A DNA stretch of 21,606 nt, taken from assembly GCA_964618405.1 (NCBI GenBank), contig CAZUAY010000024.1, positions 1 to 21,606 of the forward strand, read 5' to 3'. The stretch is from JBBQIY01 sp964618405 (GTDB lineage: Bacteria > Verrucomicrobiota > Kiritimatiellia > RFP12 > UBA3636). Within the stretch, counting starts at the first letter, position 1. Each line of letters opens with the position of its first letter. The position numbers and the translations under genes were made by a program. The notes below the pieces were generated by a model. It was not told where the DNA came from. It did no database searches and saw nothing but the letters and a program-made list of their open reading frames with translations. Of the stretch, positions 1 through 8,666 are shown one piece after another.

Positions 1-469
1 GGCGTAAATTATGTATAATATAAAAAGCAGATGTCTGATGACCATATCAGCAGGGTGTAGTATAATCCTATCATATGGTAATAATATAGGCTTATTATTA
101 TGATGATATAGAATATATTTTTGGAATCTAGTTTAAGACAAATATGTCAAACTATTATCATCCTAAATATAGACAGAAAAGAAAGAACATTGAATTATAA
201 ATCCATTTAGGTTATTGACTTTTCAGGTATGGTAATTTTCAAAACAATTGCAAAACAAAAGGAATTGATTAAATCTGATGAGTTTACTTAAGTAAATTCC
301 AGTACAAATAATATTAAAGAAATAAAATAATCTTCAGTAAATTAAATTATTATAAAGGTATTCTAATCAAAGTATTTAATTATGGAATAGCATTCAACTT
401 TATAGGTATGTGTTGCTAATTCTGTGATGGTATAAGATTTAATTATTAAATAAAAAAGGAGGTATTTTT
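1..469. other. AT-rich upstream region, no gene seen
   Basis: There is no credible coding frame here; stops are dense in all frames. The stretch is the upstream region of the M24 peptidase gene. It contains weak inverted repeats: ACCATAT (41-47) with ATATGGT (73-79), and CCTAAAT (162-168) with ATTTAGG (205-211). It also has a perfect 14-base palindrome, listed separately. A TTGACT hexamer at 215-220 resembles a -35 box, but no good -10 box lies 16-18 bases downstream, so no promoter is called. The upstream neighbour is outside the window. Confidence 0.6.
283..296. promoter_or_regulatory. Perfect 14-bp palindrome, possible operator
   Basis: TTTACTTAAGTAAA equals its own reverse complement over all 14 bases. 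It lies 173 bases before the ATG of the M24 peptidase gene. Palindromes of this size are typical sites for dimeric regulators, and a GntR-type regulator is encoded about 4 kb downstream, but nothing links the two directly. AT-rich DNA yields such palindromes by chance, so the regulatory reading is only a suggestion. Confidence 0.3.
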
Positions 470-1585
470 ATGAGAAATGAAATTATTAAAAACCAACAGG
501 AAATAATGAAAAGGGAAGGGCTAGAGGCATTGGTAGTATTGTCACCAGAAAATACTAGATATGCGTCTGGAACAACAATACCTAGTCAACCTGTTATGAG
601 GGACAGAAAAGTAATATGTGTAACACCGGCAGAAGGAGAGCCAATTTTCATTGTGGTGAATATTGAGGAAGAATATGCAGCTACATATAGTTTTATAAAA
701 GATGTCCGATCATACAACGAATTTACAGAAAATCAAATGTTGTTTCTTGCTGACGTTTTGAAGGAATTAGGATTGTCAAATACTAAAATAGGGATAGAAC
801 TCGACTTTTTACCAGCAGAGGATTTTAACACATTGCAAAACGCATTGCCAAATATGGAATTCACTGGTATAAAAGAATTATTTAGTGAGATGAGAATGAT
901 AAAGACTAAAGAAGAAATAGAAGTTTTACGTGGAATAGGTCATATAGCAGAGGAGACTCTGATTAGGGCATTTGCACAAATTGAATCTGGAATGAAAGAA
1001 AAAGATATTGCAAGCATTATAGCTAGCGAGTATTATGCGTTGGGAGGCGAAAGAATTCAATTACTCACAGTAACTTCTGGAGAAAGAACTAGTATGCTAA
1101 ACGCTTCTGCGACAGATAGAATATTAAAAGCCGGAGATCTTATTCGCATTGATTTTCTTGGAACCGTATCTGGTTACTATCATGATATTTGTCGAATGGG
1201 TATTATAGGAGAACCAACTGAAGACCATAAGAAAATCTGGGGGGCAATAGTAGAAGGAAGAAAGATGGTCCATGAGCGAATAAAAGCAGGAGCTAACACT
1301 AAAGATATATATGATTCATACCAAGACTACGCAATAAAGAACGCTCTTATGCCTATAAATTTTGTAGGTCATGGTTTGGGTTTAGGCGTACATGAAGAGC
1401 CTTATATTGGTAAATATGGGGGAATAATATTGAAACCGAATATGGTGCTTTGTGTAGAACCAATTCACGTAATTCCTAACAAGGTTGGTTTCCAGTTAGA
1501 AGATCAAGTTCTAGTTACGGAGACTGGCTATGAGTTATTAACTGGTGGTGCAAAATCTGAAGAGTTGATAATAATTGACAAATAA
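470..1585 (+). CDS. M24-family metallopeptidase (Xaa-Pro peptidase type)
   Basis: This 371-residue cytoplasmic protein has the two-domain creatinase/prolidase layout: an N-terminal domain to about residue 140 and a C-terminal pita-bread catalytic domain from about 145. All five metal ligands expected in the family can be placed: D228 and D239 (D-x10-D in IDFLGTVSGYYHD), H301 (FVGHGLG), E330 (LCVEP) and E344 (FQLED). H308 and H333 sit where catalytic histidines are usual. The intact metal site argues for a true Xaa-Pro dipeptidase/aminopeptidase P rather than a metal-free creatinase-like hydrolase, but the exact substrate is open. The start is set by AAGGAGG at 456-462, seven bases before the ATG. 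There is no signal peptide. The gene lies 48 bases before the first opine dehydrogenase and is probably co-transcribed, suggesting it releases an amino acid or peptide used by that enzyme. Confidence 0.88.
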   Translation: MRNEIIKNQQEIMKREGLEALVVLSPENTRYASGTTIPSQPVMRDRKVICVTPAEGEPIFIVVNIEEEYAATYSFIKDVRSYNEFTENQMLFLADVLKELGLSNTKIGIELDFLPAEDFNTLQNALPNMEFTGIKELFSEMRMIKTKEEIEVLRGIGHIAEETLIRAFAQIESGMKEKDIASIIASEYYALGGERIQLLTVTSGERTSMLNASATDRILKAGDLIRIDFLGTVSGYYHDICRMGIIGEPTEDHKKIWGAIVEGRKMVHERIKAGANTKDIYDSYQDYAIKNALMPINFVGHGLGLGVHEEPYIGKYGGIILKPNMVLCVEPIHVIPNKVGFQLEDQVLVTETGYELLTGGAKSEELIIIDK

Positions 1586-1633
1586 TATAATTAATTATAA
1601 TTAAAGAAGTTTTAATAATAGAGAGGTGTATTT

Positions 1634-2737
1634 ATGAGACAAATCGCAGTCTTAGGGGGAGGAAACGGAGCAATGGCTACAGCTGCACATATGTCTTTAA
1701 AGGGACACAAAGTGCATCTTTATAATCGTAGCTATGAAAAACTATTACCAATTGTAAAAACGGGTGGTATCAGAATCAAAGGAGTATTTGGCGAGAATCT
1801 AATCAACATTGAAAAAATAACTGATAATATGGAGGAAGCAATACTAGGAGCAGAAATAATAATACTTGTTGTTCCATCAACTGCACATGAATTCTATGGT
1901 AATATATTAGCCAAATTGCTTAAAGATGGACAAATCCTACTATTGAATCCTGGACATACAGGTGGAGCTTTACACATGGCAACAGTACTTAAAGAAAAAG
2001 GATTAAAAGCTAAAATAACAATTTGTGAAACAAGTAGCTTAACATATATTTGCAGAATTACCGATACTGCTGAAGTAACCATATATGGTGAAACTAAAGA
2101 TTTACCATTTGGAGTTTTTCCAAATAATGATATAGACTATATTAATCCCATAATTAAAGAGTTATATCCTTTTGTTAAACCTGTACGAAATGTACTTGAA
2201 ACTTCATTAATGAATGTAAACGCGATAATGCATCCACCTGGAATGATTTTAAATGCTGCTCAAATTGAACGAACTGAAGGAGATTTTTACTTTTACTATG
2301 ACGGTACTACAGAAGCAGTAGCAAAACTTATGCAAGAAGTTGATATGGAGAGATTAAAAATACTCAAAGCAGCAAATCTTAATACAATAACCTTTCTAGA
2401 ACTTTTTTATAAATGGGGTTCTACTACAAAAGAAGCTTTTAAAAAAGGTTCTATTTATGACGCGTTAAAACAAAGTGCACCTAACAGATGGATTAAATCG
2501 CCAAAGAAATTAAAGGACCGTTATTTGGATGAGGATATTCAATACGGGCTGGTACCAATGTCAGAAATAGGAGCTTTATTTGGAGTTAAAGTTCCTACAA
2601 TTAATTCCTTGATAAAAATAGCTTCAGTTATTAATGGAATAGATTATAGGGAGCAAGGCTTAAATCTTAGACGCCTAGGGTTAGAAGGAATTAGTTTTTA
2701 TGAAATGCAAAAATACTTAGATAATGGAAGTATTTAG
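1634..2737 (+). CDS. Opine dehydrogenase family protein (copy 1, NADPH-type pocket)
   Basis: This 367-residue protein is related to octopine/opine dehydrogenases, which interconvert an N-(1-carboxyalkyl) amino acid (opine) with an amino acid plus 2-oxoacid. The N-terminal Rossmann domain begins IAVLGGGNGAMATAAH (residues 4-19). The strand that contacts the cofactor ribose ends VHLYNR, with R32 where a basic residue usually signals NADPH. The C-terminal octopine-DH domain starts near 185 with NVNAIMHPPG. H200, R296 and D301 match in order and spacing the His/Arg/Asp set known from N-(1-D-carboxyethyl)-L-norvaline dehydrogenase (R and D five apart). GAGAGGTG at 1619-1626 precedes the ATG. It is paralogous to the next gene; shared blocks include NVLET, DG..T and L.R...EDI.YG.VPM. 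The substrate cannot be read from sequence. Direction is also open: opine breakdown or reductive formation as an electron sink. Confidence 0.85.
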   Translation: MRQIAVLGGGNGAMATAAHMSLKGHKVHLYNRSYEKLLPIVKTGGIRIKGVFGENLINIEKITDNMEEAILGAEIIILVVPSTAHEFYGNILAKLLKDGQILLLNPGHTGGALHMATVLKEKGLKAKITICETSSLTYICRITDTAEVTIYGETKDLPFGVFPNNDIDYINPIIKELYPFVKPVRNVLETSLMNVNAIMHPPGMILNAAQIERTEGDFYFYYDGTTEAVAKLMQEVDMERLKILKAANLNTITFLELFYKWGSTTKEAFKKGSIYDALKQSAPNRWIKSPKKLKDRYLDEDIQYGLVPMSEIGALFGVKVPTINSLIKIASVINGIDYREQGLNLRRLGLEGISFYEMQKYLDNGSI

Positions 2738-2959
2738 GGATACGTTATTACTTCTATATTTTGAAACTCTTACCGGAATGTAAAACAAAGATTATATATT
2801 CTTATTTAAGCTTTACAGAATCAGACAAGAGTAATGCAATATAATGTAACAATATATATTATCAATACAATTTAAAAATATTTGATTACCTTTGAATCTT
2901 TATTAAAAAAGGGTGGAGAAGGTTACTAATAAATGATTTTAAAAAAGGAGGAATAATAT

Positions 2960-4081
2960 ATGTCATTTCCAAAGATAGCAGTACTAGGTGCAGGTAATGG
3001 TGCTTTTATTACTGCTGCAGATTTATCTTTAAAAGGATTTAGTGTTAATATGTGTGAAGCACCTGAATTTGCAAATAACATAGCTGATATTCAGAAAATA
3101 GGTGGAATCAATCTCGATGTAAGAGGAAATCCCGGGATAAAACCTGGATTTGCAAAGCTTAACATAATTACAACAGATGTAGAAAAAGCCATTGAAAATT
3201 GCGATCTAATTTTAATAGTAGTTCCAGCTTTTGGACAGCGAAGGTTTGCTGAGCTTGCGGCAGAACATATAAAAAGCGAACAAATTGTTGTGCTTGAGCC
3301 AGGGAACTTTTACGGTGCCCTAGAATTTGCTCAAGTATTGAAAGAAAAGAATGCAAATGCAAAACCTACCTTGGTGGAATTGGAGTGTATGATATACTCT
3401 GGATTTAAGGATACTAGCACTACGGTTTGGGCAAGTGGATTTAAAGAAGATTTGAAGGCTGGTGTTTTTCCAAGTAAAGATACAGAAAAAGCATTAAAAG
3501 TATTAAAATGTGTATACCCAAAGCTTGATACAGCAAAGAATGTTCTAGAAACTGGGCTAAGCAATGTAAATACAGTGCTTCATGCACCCATTCTTGTTCT
3601 TAATTCAGGGTGGACAGAAAAGAAACTTGGTAAATTCCTCTTTTATTGGGATGGGTGTACTCCTTCTGTTGGCAAGGTGGTTGAAGCAGTGGATGATGAA
3701 AGATTAGAGGTTGGACGAGCTTTGGATTTAGATTTAGTTCCTACAAAAGAAGTTTTAATAAAATGGTATGGTCATCAAGGAGCAAAAGGAGAGACTCTAG
3801 GTGAAGTATTAGCAACTAACCCTGCTTATGAATGGGATGATGCACCAAAATCATTAAAGCACAGATTTATACTCGAGGATATTCCTTATGGGATGGTTCC
3901 GATGGAATCACTGGGAAAACTAGCAGGTGTTCAGACGCCTATAACTACTTCAATAATTAATTTGGCTTGTAGATTAACAGGCTTAGATTTACGGGAGAAA
4001 GCCAGGGATCTAAAAATGCTAAAGTTAACAGATGCGGATATTGAAGATATTAAGGATTTAATGATTAATGGAATACTGTAG
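2960..4081 (+). CDS. Opine dehydrogenase family protein (copy 2, NADH-type pocket)
   Basis: This 373-residue paralogue of the preceding gene has the same architecture. The Rossmann motif is IAVLGAGNGAFITAAD (6-21), and the second strand ends VNMCEAPE. E33 is an acidic residue at the position that usually selects NADH, unlike R32 in copy 1. The octopine-DH domain carries NVNTVLHAP with H208, and R302/D307 repeat the five-residue spacing of the catalytic Arg/Asp. AAGGAGG at 2945-2951 fixes the ATG. A 222-base gap separates it from copy 1, longer than usual inside an operon, so it may have its own promoter, though none is clear. The TAG stop lies inside the 5' arm of a large stem-loop. Divergence between the copies is high, so this is an old duplication or separate acquisition, probably with different substrate or cofactor roles. 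Confidence 0.85.
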   Translation: MSFPKIAVLGAGNGAFITAADLSLKGFSVNMCEAPEFANNIADIQKIGGINLDVRGNPGIKPGFAKLNIITTDVEKAIENCDLILIVVPAFGQRRFAELAAEHIKSEQIVVLEPGNFYGALEFAQVLKEKNANAKPTLVELECMIYSGFKDTSTTVWASGFKEDLKAGVFPSKDTEKALKVLKCVYPKLDTAKNVLETGLSNVNTVLHAPILVLNSGWTEKKLGKFLFYWDGCTPSVGKVVEAVDDERLEVGRALDLDLVPTKEVLIKWYGHQGAKGETLGEVLATNPAYEWDDAPKSLKHRFILEDIPYGMVPMESLGKLAGVQTPITTSIINLACRLTGLDLREKARDLKMLKLTDADIEDIKDLMINGIL

Positions 4082-4152
4082 AACTTCCCCTAATACTTAG
4101 ATTATATATTTAATTATTCTAAGATAAATAGTTTCGGGAAATGAGTTCTACA
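4077..4152 (+). terminator. Long nested stem-loop at the end of the second opine dehydrogenase
   Basis: Three nested paired segments are visible: TGTAGAACT (4077-4085) with AGTTCTACA (4144-4152), TCCC (4086-4089) with GGGA (4136-4139), and CTTAGA (4096-4101) with TCTAAG (4118-4123). The outer arm overlaps the TAG stop codon at 4079-4081. There is no T-run on the 3' side, so it is not a classical intrinsic terminator. It may instead end transcription weakly, protect the mRNA 3' end, or attenuate read-through toward the regulator gene. Confidence 0.5.
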
Positions 4153-4171
4153 TTAGATAGTAGCTGTAGAG

Positions 4172-4310
4172 TGGGCATTGAAATTTCAATAAAACAATAG
4201 ATAAGAACAACAAGTAGGACATAAATTTTACTAATCATATTATGCATAAAAGATTTGTTGTATCCCCGTTATTACTGAATCATGTTATTTAAAAGGTAAA
4301 TCAATGCCCA
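4172..4310 (+). other. Structured region upstream of the GntR gene (10-bp inverted repeat)
   Basis: TGGGCATTGA (4172-4181) and TCAATGCCCA (4301-4310) are exact reverse complements enclosing 119 bases. Inside lie ACAACAA (4207-4213) pairing with TTGTTGT (4255-4261), and a perfect 14-base palindrome ATTGAAATTTCAAT (4177-4190) that overlaps and would compete with the outer left arm. The element ends 112 bases before the regulator start. It matches no riboswitch consensus I recognise. It could be a leader RNA, a pair of operator half-sites able to loop, or the ends of a small mobile repeat. The remaining parts of the 341-base gap 4082-4422 show no gene. Confidence 0.35.
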
Positions 4311-4422
4311 TTTAGAAATATGAATTAGGTTTTAGATGATCATAGTGTTTTATATTTAATGATTAAAAATAGTTTATTAAAAATGACGGTTTTAATAATA
4401 AAAGTAGGGGGGTTAGAAATTA

Positions 4423-5139
4423 ATGTTTAAACCAATACAGAAGACTACAATTACACATAGTATAGTACAAGAAATACTTAATTCTATACAAGAAGGAAAA
4501 TTTTCTGTAAATAGCAAGTTGCCGAGTGAAAATCAATTAGCTAATGACTTTAATGTCAGTCGTAGCTGTGTTAGAGAAGCTTTACGTGTTTTGGAAGCTA
4601 TGGGAAAGATTAGAGTGCAGCATGGGCAGGGTAGTTTTGTTTGTGATACAAATTTTACTGGGGAAGAAAGTAACCTTGATGATCCCGCATTATGGTTATA
4701 TTGGCTAAAAGCGTTTCGTGCTGAAGTGTTAGATTTATTAGAAGTGAGAGATGCTTTAGAATCTAAGACAGCTTACTTAGCAGCATGCAACGCTAATAGC
4801 AGGGATATATCTAACATAAAAAAACTTATTCAAGATACCGAAAAAGAAATGGGAAGGGATAACATATCGTATGAAGAGGCATTTATGTTAGACTGTAAGT
4901 TTCATGAATGTATCGCAAATTCATCTCACAACTCGTTTTTTATAAAGCTTAATAATGGAATCGGTGATGCTATTGAAACTGATAGAAAAGCAATTTTTCT
5001 TGTTAAAGAGCAGATTCAGATATCTATGCAGGAGCATAAGAAGGTTGCAACAGCAATTTGCGAAAAGGATCCATTAAAAGCAATGAGATTTATGCACGAA
5101 CATATACAAGGTGTTGTAAATCAGATAAAAAACATATGA
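4423..5139 (+). CDS. GntR-family transcriptional regulator, FadR/FCD subfamily
   Basis: This 238-residue DNA-binding regulator has an N-terminal winged helix (about 8-75; SKLPSENQLANDFNVSRSCVREALRVLEAMG, then the wing IRVQHGQGSFV). A C-terminal FCD helical ligand domain covers about 100-235. The FCD metal/ligand set is present: D157 and H161 (LDCKFHE), H205 (QEHKK) and H227 (HEHIQG), so it probably binds a carboxylate through a divalent metal. FadR-type relatives sense small organic acids, amino acids or acyl-CoAs and usually repress adjacent catabolic genes. The ATG has an unusual G-rich ribosome site, AGGGGGG at 4406-4412, ten bases upstream. It stands alone between the opine dehydrogenases and the iorAB operon, so either or both could be its target. 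The ligand is unknown. Confidence 0.87.
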   Translation: MFKPIQKTTITHSIVQEILNSIQEGKFSVNSKLPSENQLANDFNVSRSCVREALRVLEAMGKIRVQHGQGSFVCDTNFTGEESNLDDPALWLYWLKAFRAEVLDLLEVRDALESKTAYLAACNANSRDISNIKKLIQDTEKEMGRDNISYEEAFMLDCKFHECIANSSHNSFFIKLNNGIGDAIETDRKAIFLVKEQIQISMQEHKKVATAICEKDPLKAMRFMHEHIQGVVNQIKNI

Positions 5140-5361
5140 TTTTAAATGAATATCCCCATATTTGGAGAACATGGTAATTATCAGTCTTATGATTATAGTC
5201 ATCTGATTATATTGCACTCTGCTTTAATTTTGCTTAGAGCAACTAATGAATAATAACTATTATTATTATAATTATTATTAATTAAGTCAAAATCAGAAGT
5301 TTAAATCAAAGTATAAGGATTTCCTTGCAATATGTACATGTTAATTAAGGGAGGTGTACAA

Positions 5362-6711
5362 GTGGAGATAAATGGACTTAATAAAATGTTTAATGCAAAT
5401 TCAGTAGCAGTAATAGGCGCTTCTAATAATCCAAATAAAACCGGCTATCAAATTTTAAAAAACTTGATTGATGGTGGCTATGTTGGAAAGATTTATCCAA
5501 TAAACAATAAGGAAAATGAAATATTAGGACTAAAAGCATACTCAAAAATTACAGACATTAATGGGGATATTGATTTAGTTGTAATTGTAATTCCAGGACA
5601 ATTAGTTCCTGAAGTTATGAAAGAAATAGGAGAAAAAGGCGTACAAAATGCAATTATTATTACCGGTGGATTTAAAGAGATAGGGAACAATGATCTGGAA
5701 AGAGAAGTTATAGAAGTTGCAAAGAAATACAATATTTCTATTGTTGGGCCAAATTGCCAAGGAATTAACTATACCCCTAATAATTTATGTGCATTTTGGC
5801 CTTTAATAACAGCAAAAGGTCCTTTGAATATTATTGCACAAAGCGGGACGGTAGCAGCAACTTTTGGTATGTGGGCTGAACAGGAAAAAATAGGAACATC
5901 AGGCATAGTAAGTTTAGGAAATAAAACAGGTCTTAATGAGTTAGACTTCATAGACTTTTTTCTTAAAGATGATAACACTAAAGTCATTGCTTTAAATATA
6001 GAGGGTCTTAAAAATGGCAAGCAATTTATGGAGATTGCGAAGAATAACAAGAAAAGTATTGTAGTTTTAAAACCAGGAAGAACTGAAAAAGGCAAAAAAG
6101 TAGCTCAATCGCATACTAAATCTGTTTCTGGAAGTGATGTAATATTTGATGCAGCTTGCAAGCAGGCAGGAGTTATTAGAGCATATTCTATTACCGAATT
6201 ATATGATTATTCAAAAGCCTTAGCCTTGTTAGAAAAGCCTAAGGGAAATAGAATCATGATTATTACAAGTTCAGGAGGTAGTGGGATTCTTGCAACGGAT
6301 ATATTTGAGGAGCAAAATGTAGAAGTTGTTGATTTGAATCCCGAGTTAATCAATAAATTAAAATTGGAGCTACCCTCTCATTGTGTAGTCTCAAACCCAT
6401 TAGATCTTACTGGCGATACCGATGCTTATAGGTATGAAAAATGTTTAAGTATTGCAAATGATTATAATGGTATTGATATGTTCTTATTAATTTTTGGCGA
6501 TCCTATTCCCGATGCGTGCGAGGTAGTAAGAACTTTAAAAGAAAAAGTAAATAAGCCGATAATTGTCTGCTATCTTGGAGGTGGTGAAGTGGAAAAAAAA
6601 GAAACTATTTTGATGCATCAGATAGGCATACCTGTGTTTCCTACTCCTGAAAGAGCGGCAAAGGCCATTAGTATATTATTGAGAAAAAACAAAAAGGAAG
6701 TGATTAAATGA
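5362..6711 (+). CDS. ADP-forming acyl-CoA synthetase, alpha subunit
   Basis: This protein has 449 residues from a GTG start. AAGGGAGG at 5347-5354 lies seven bases before GTG 5362, whereas the in-frame ATG at 5332 has no ribosome site. Domain order is CoA-binding Rossmann (MFNANSVAVIGASNNPNKTGY), then two succinyl-CoA-ligase-like domains, the usual layout of a separate alpha subunit. The phosphorylated histidine is H251 in QSHTKSVSGSD; the familiar SHTGS form has Lys for Gly here. ATP-grasp is absent and is supplied by the beta gene at 9263. Together they would convert acyl-CoA + ADP + Pi to acid + CoA + ATP. The stop overlaps the iorA start (ATGA), implying translational coupling. With iorAB between the subunits, the likely substrates are arylacetyl-CoA or related thioesters made by indolepyruvate oxidoreductase. 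Confidence 0.87.
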   Translation: MEINGLNKMFNANSVAVIGASNNPNKTGYQILKNLIDGGYVGKIYPINNKENEILGLKAYSKITDINGDIDLVVIVIPGQLVPEVMKEIGEKGVQNAIIITGGFKEIGNNDLEREVIEVAKKYNISIVGPNCQGINYTPNNLCAFWPLITAKGPLNIIAQSGTVAATFGMWAEQEKIGTSGIVSLGNKTGLNELDFIDFFLKDDNTKVIALNIEGLKNGKQFMEIAKNNKKSIVVLKPGRTEKGKKVAQSHTKSVSGSDVIFDAACKQAGVIRAYSITELYDYSKALALLEKPKGNRIMIITSSGGSGILATDIFEEQNVEVVDLNPELINKLKLELPSHCVVSNPLDLTGDTDAYRYEKCLSIANDYNGIDMFLLIFGDPIPDACEVVRTLKEKVNKPIIVCYLGGGEVEKKETILMHQIGIPVFPTPERAAKAISILLRKNKKEVIK

Positions 6712-8666
6712 ATTGGCTTTTTAAAGATGAATATGGAACATGTAAATTGTTAATGGGAAACGAAGCTATTGCTAGAGGAGCAATTGAAGCAGGAGTTCAA
6801 GTGGCTGCTTGCTATCCAGGAACACCTAGTTCAGAAATAGGAGAGGTTTTAGCTGAGGCATCAAAAAGTTTGGATTTATATTATGAATGGAGTACAAATG
6901 AAACAATTGCATTTGAGGTAGCAGCAGGAGCTTCTCTAACAGGGGCAAGAGCAATTACAGCAGTGAAAAATGCAGGTTTCAACTTAGTTATGGATGCATT
7001 TATGACGCTCACATATGGAGGAATAAAAGGTGGATTCGTTATTGTAGTTGCTGACGATCCTGATGCACATTATTCATCTAATGAACAAGATACGAGAGTG
7101 CAAGGTTTAGCTGCAGAAATTATGGTTTTTGAACCACAAAATCAAAACCAAGCAAAAGAAATGACTAAAGATGCATTTGATATCTCAGAAAAGCTAGAAC
7201 TTCCGGTTTTATTAAGGTCTGTAAGCAGATTATCTCATGCAAGTGGTAACGTTAATCTTACAGATATAAGAAAAACAAGGAATACAATTGGATTTAATAA
7301 ACATTGGAAGCTTCCTTATAGATGGAATGTTTATGGACCTCCAGGACCAATAAGCAAACGAAAATGGCTACATTCAAGGATGCCTTTAATGAAAGAATAT
7401 GTTGAGGAATCAAAATATAACGAGTTATTTATGAAAGGGTCAAAAATAGGCATTATTACAAGCGGTATTGCCTCTTGTTATGCACTAGAAGCATTAGAAG
7501 CATTAGAATACATAGATAAAGTAAACTTACTGAATTTAGGTATTATTAATCCTCTTCCAGAGAAGAAAGTTTCGGAGATTTTAAAAAGATCTTCAAAGAT
7601 AATTGTTATAGAAGAAGGTGATCCAATCCTGGAATCATCTATAAGGTTAATGGCTAAAGAGATAAGTCCAAACATAGAAATCTATGGAAAAATGGCTGGT
7701 AATAGTGTACTACCTAAAGAAGGAGAAATAAATCCGGATATTGCAAAAGACGCTATTGCAGAAATTATCAATATAAATTTAGAGGATGATAAGGCAAGGG
7801 AAAACCTTAAGGGGGAAGTAAAAAAAATAATTCCACTTCGTTCTACTACATTATGCTCTGGATGTCCTCATTTAGGTAGTTATTGGGCTTTAAGAAAGGT
7901 TATAGAAAAAGAGAAAGGCAATCCTATTATTAATGGAGACATAGGCTGTTATGAGCAAGGAGGTTACGGTGTAGCTTCTAAACCGGTTGATTTTAACGAT
8001 GATAACGACCACAGATATAAGATATCTTCCCCATACGAAATACTCGATACGATATATATTATGGGTAGTGGTATTGGAATGGCACAAGGTCAATATCATG
8101 CGGGTCATAATGGCAAGATAATTGCAGTATCAGGCGATTCTACATTCTATCATACATGTATGCCGTCGGTAGTAAATTCTTTATATAATAATGCAGATAT
8201 AACATATTTAATATTGGATAATAGCTGGACTTGCATGACAGGACATCAGCCGAACCCGTCTACAGGCATAAATTCTATTGGGGAAATAAGCAAGAAATTT
8301 AGTATAGAAGATATAGTAAAAGCAATGGGAGTTGAATCTATAGAAATAGCAGATCCATATAATATCAAAGATTCTACTGAAGCAATAAAGGCAGCATTAG
8401 ATTTTAAGGGAACATCTATAGTAATTTTAAGAAGAGAGTGCGCATTACAGGTTGTCAGAAGAAAAGAAACAAGAAATGTAGAAACCTATGTAAACAAAGA
8501 TAATTGTATTGGTTGCAAATCTTGCGTTCAATTAGGCTGTCCCGCAATTACATTTAGTTACAATAAAGCAGGTATAGATAAATCTTTATGTATGAATTGC
8601 GGAATGTGTGTTCAGGTATGCCCAGTTTTAGCAATATCGGAAAGAGGTGAAGATTATGAAATCTAA
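6708..8666 (+). CDS. iorA: Indolepyruvate:ferredoxin oxidoreductase, alpha subunit
   Basis: This 652-residue cytoplasmic subunit of the thiamine-diphosphate enzyme oxidises aryl 2-oxoacids (indolepyruvate, phenylpyruvate) with CoA to aryl-acyl-CoA, CO2 and reduced ferredoxin. Domains in order are: pyrimidine-binding domain (about 14-180; GNEAIARGAIEAGV, CYPGTPSSEI), transketolase-C-like domain (about 245-350), TPP domain starting CSGCPHLG (383-390) with the diphosphate motif GDSTFYH (476-482) through N505, and a C-terminal ferredoxin domain. The last holds two [4Fe-4S] motifs: C600-x2-C603-x2-C606-x4-C611-P and C628-x2-C631-x2-C634-x3-C638-P. Length agrees with archaeal and clostridial IorA (about 600-650). 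AAGGAAG at 6694-6700 precedes the ATG, which overlaps the upstream stop. Its 3' end overlaps iorB by 11 bases. Confidence 0.93.
   Translation: MNWLFKDEYGTCKLLMGNEAIARGAIEAGVQVAACYPGTPSSEIGEVLAEASKSLDLYYEWSTNETIAFEVAAGASLTGARAITAVKNAGFNLVMDAFMTLTYGGIKGGFVIVVADDPDAHYSSNEQDTRVQGLAAEIMVFEPQNQNQAKEMTKDAFDISEKLELPVLLRSVSRLSHASGNVNLTDIRKTRNTIGFNKHWKLPYRWNVYGPPGPISKRKWLHSRMPLMKEYVEESKYNELFMKGSKIGIITSGIASCYALEALEALEYIDKVNLLNLGIINPLPEKKVSEILKRSSKIIVIEEGDPILESSIRLMAKEISPNIEIYGKMAGNSVLPKEGEINPDIAKDAIAEIININLEDDKARENLKGEVKKIIPLRSTTLCSGCPHLGSYWALRKVIEKEKGNPIINGDIGCYEQGGYGVASKPVDFNDDNDHRYKISSPYEILDTIYIMGSGIGMAQGQYHAGHNGKIIAVSGDSTFYHTCMPSVVNSLYNNADITYLILDNSWTCMTGHQPNPSTGINSIGEISKKFSIEDIVKAMGVESIEIADPYNIKDSTEAIKAALDFKGTSIVILRRECALQVVRRKETRNVETYVNKDNCIGCKSCVQLGCPAITFSYNKAGIDKSLCMNCGMCVQVCPVLAISERGEDYEI

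Noticed and set aside
5256..5283. TTA-rich simple repeat before the synthetase alpha gene
   Set aside because: Low-complexity AT sequence without unit conservation; not a functional repeat that can be supported.
5332..5361. Longer synthetase alpha frame from ATG 5332
   Set aside because: No ribosome site precedes it. AAGGGAGG at 5347-5354 lies inside that extension and is placed correctly for GTG 5362, and the family N-terminus fits the shorter form.
5769..6095. 108-residue open frame on the - strand
   Set aside because: Antisense shadow of the synthetase alpha gene; proline/serine-rich composition reflects the opposite strand.
8647..8655. GTG start for iorB
   Set aside because: It overlaps its own would-be ribosome site; ATG 8656 has AGAGGTGA at proper spacing.
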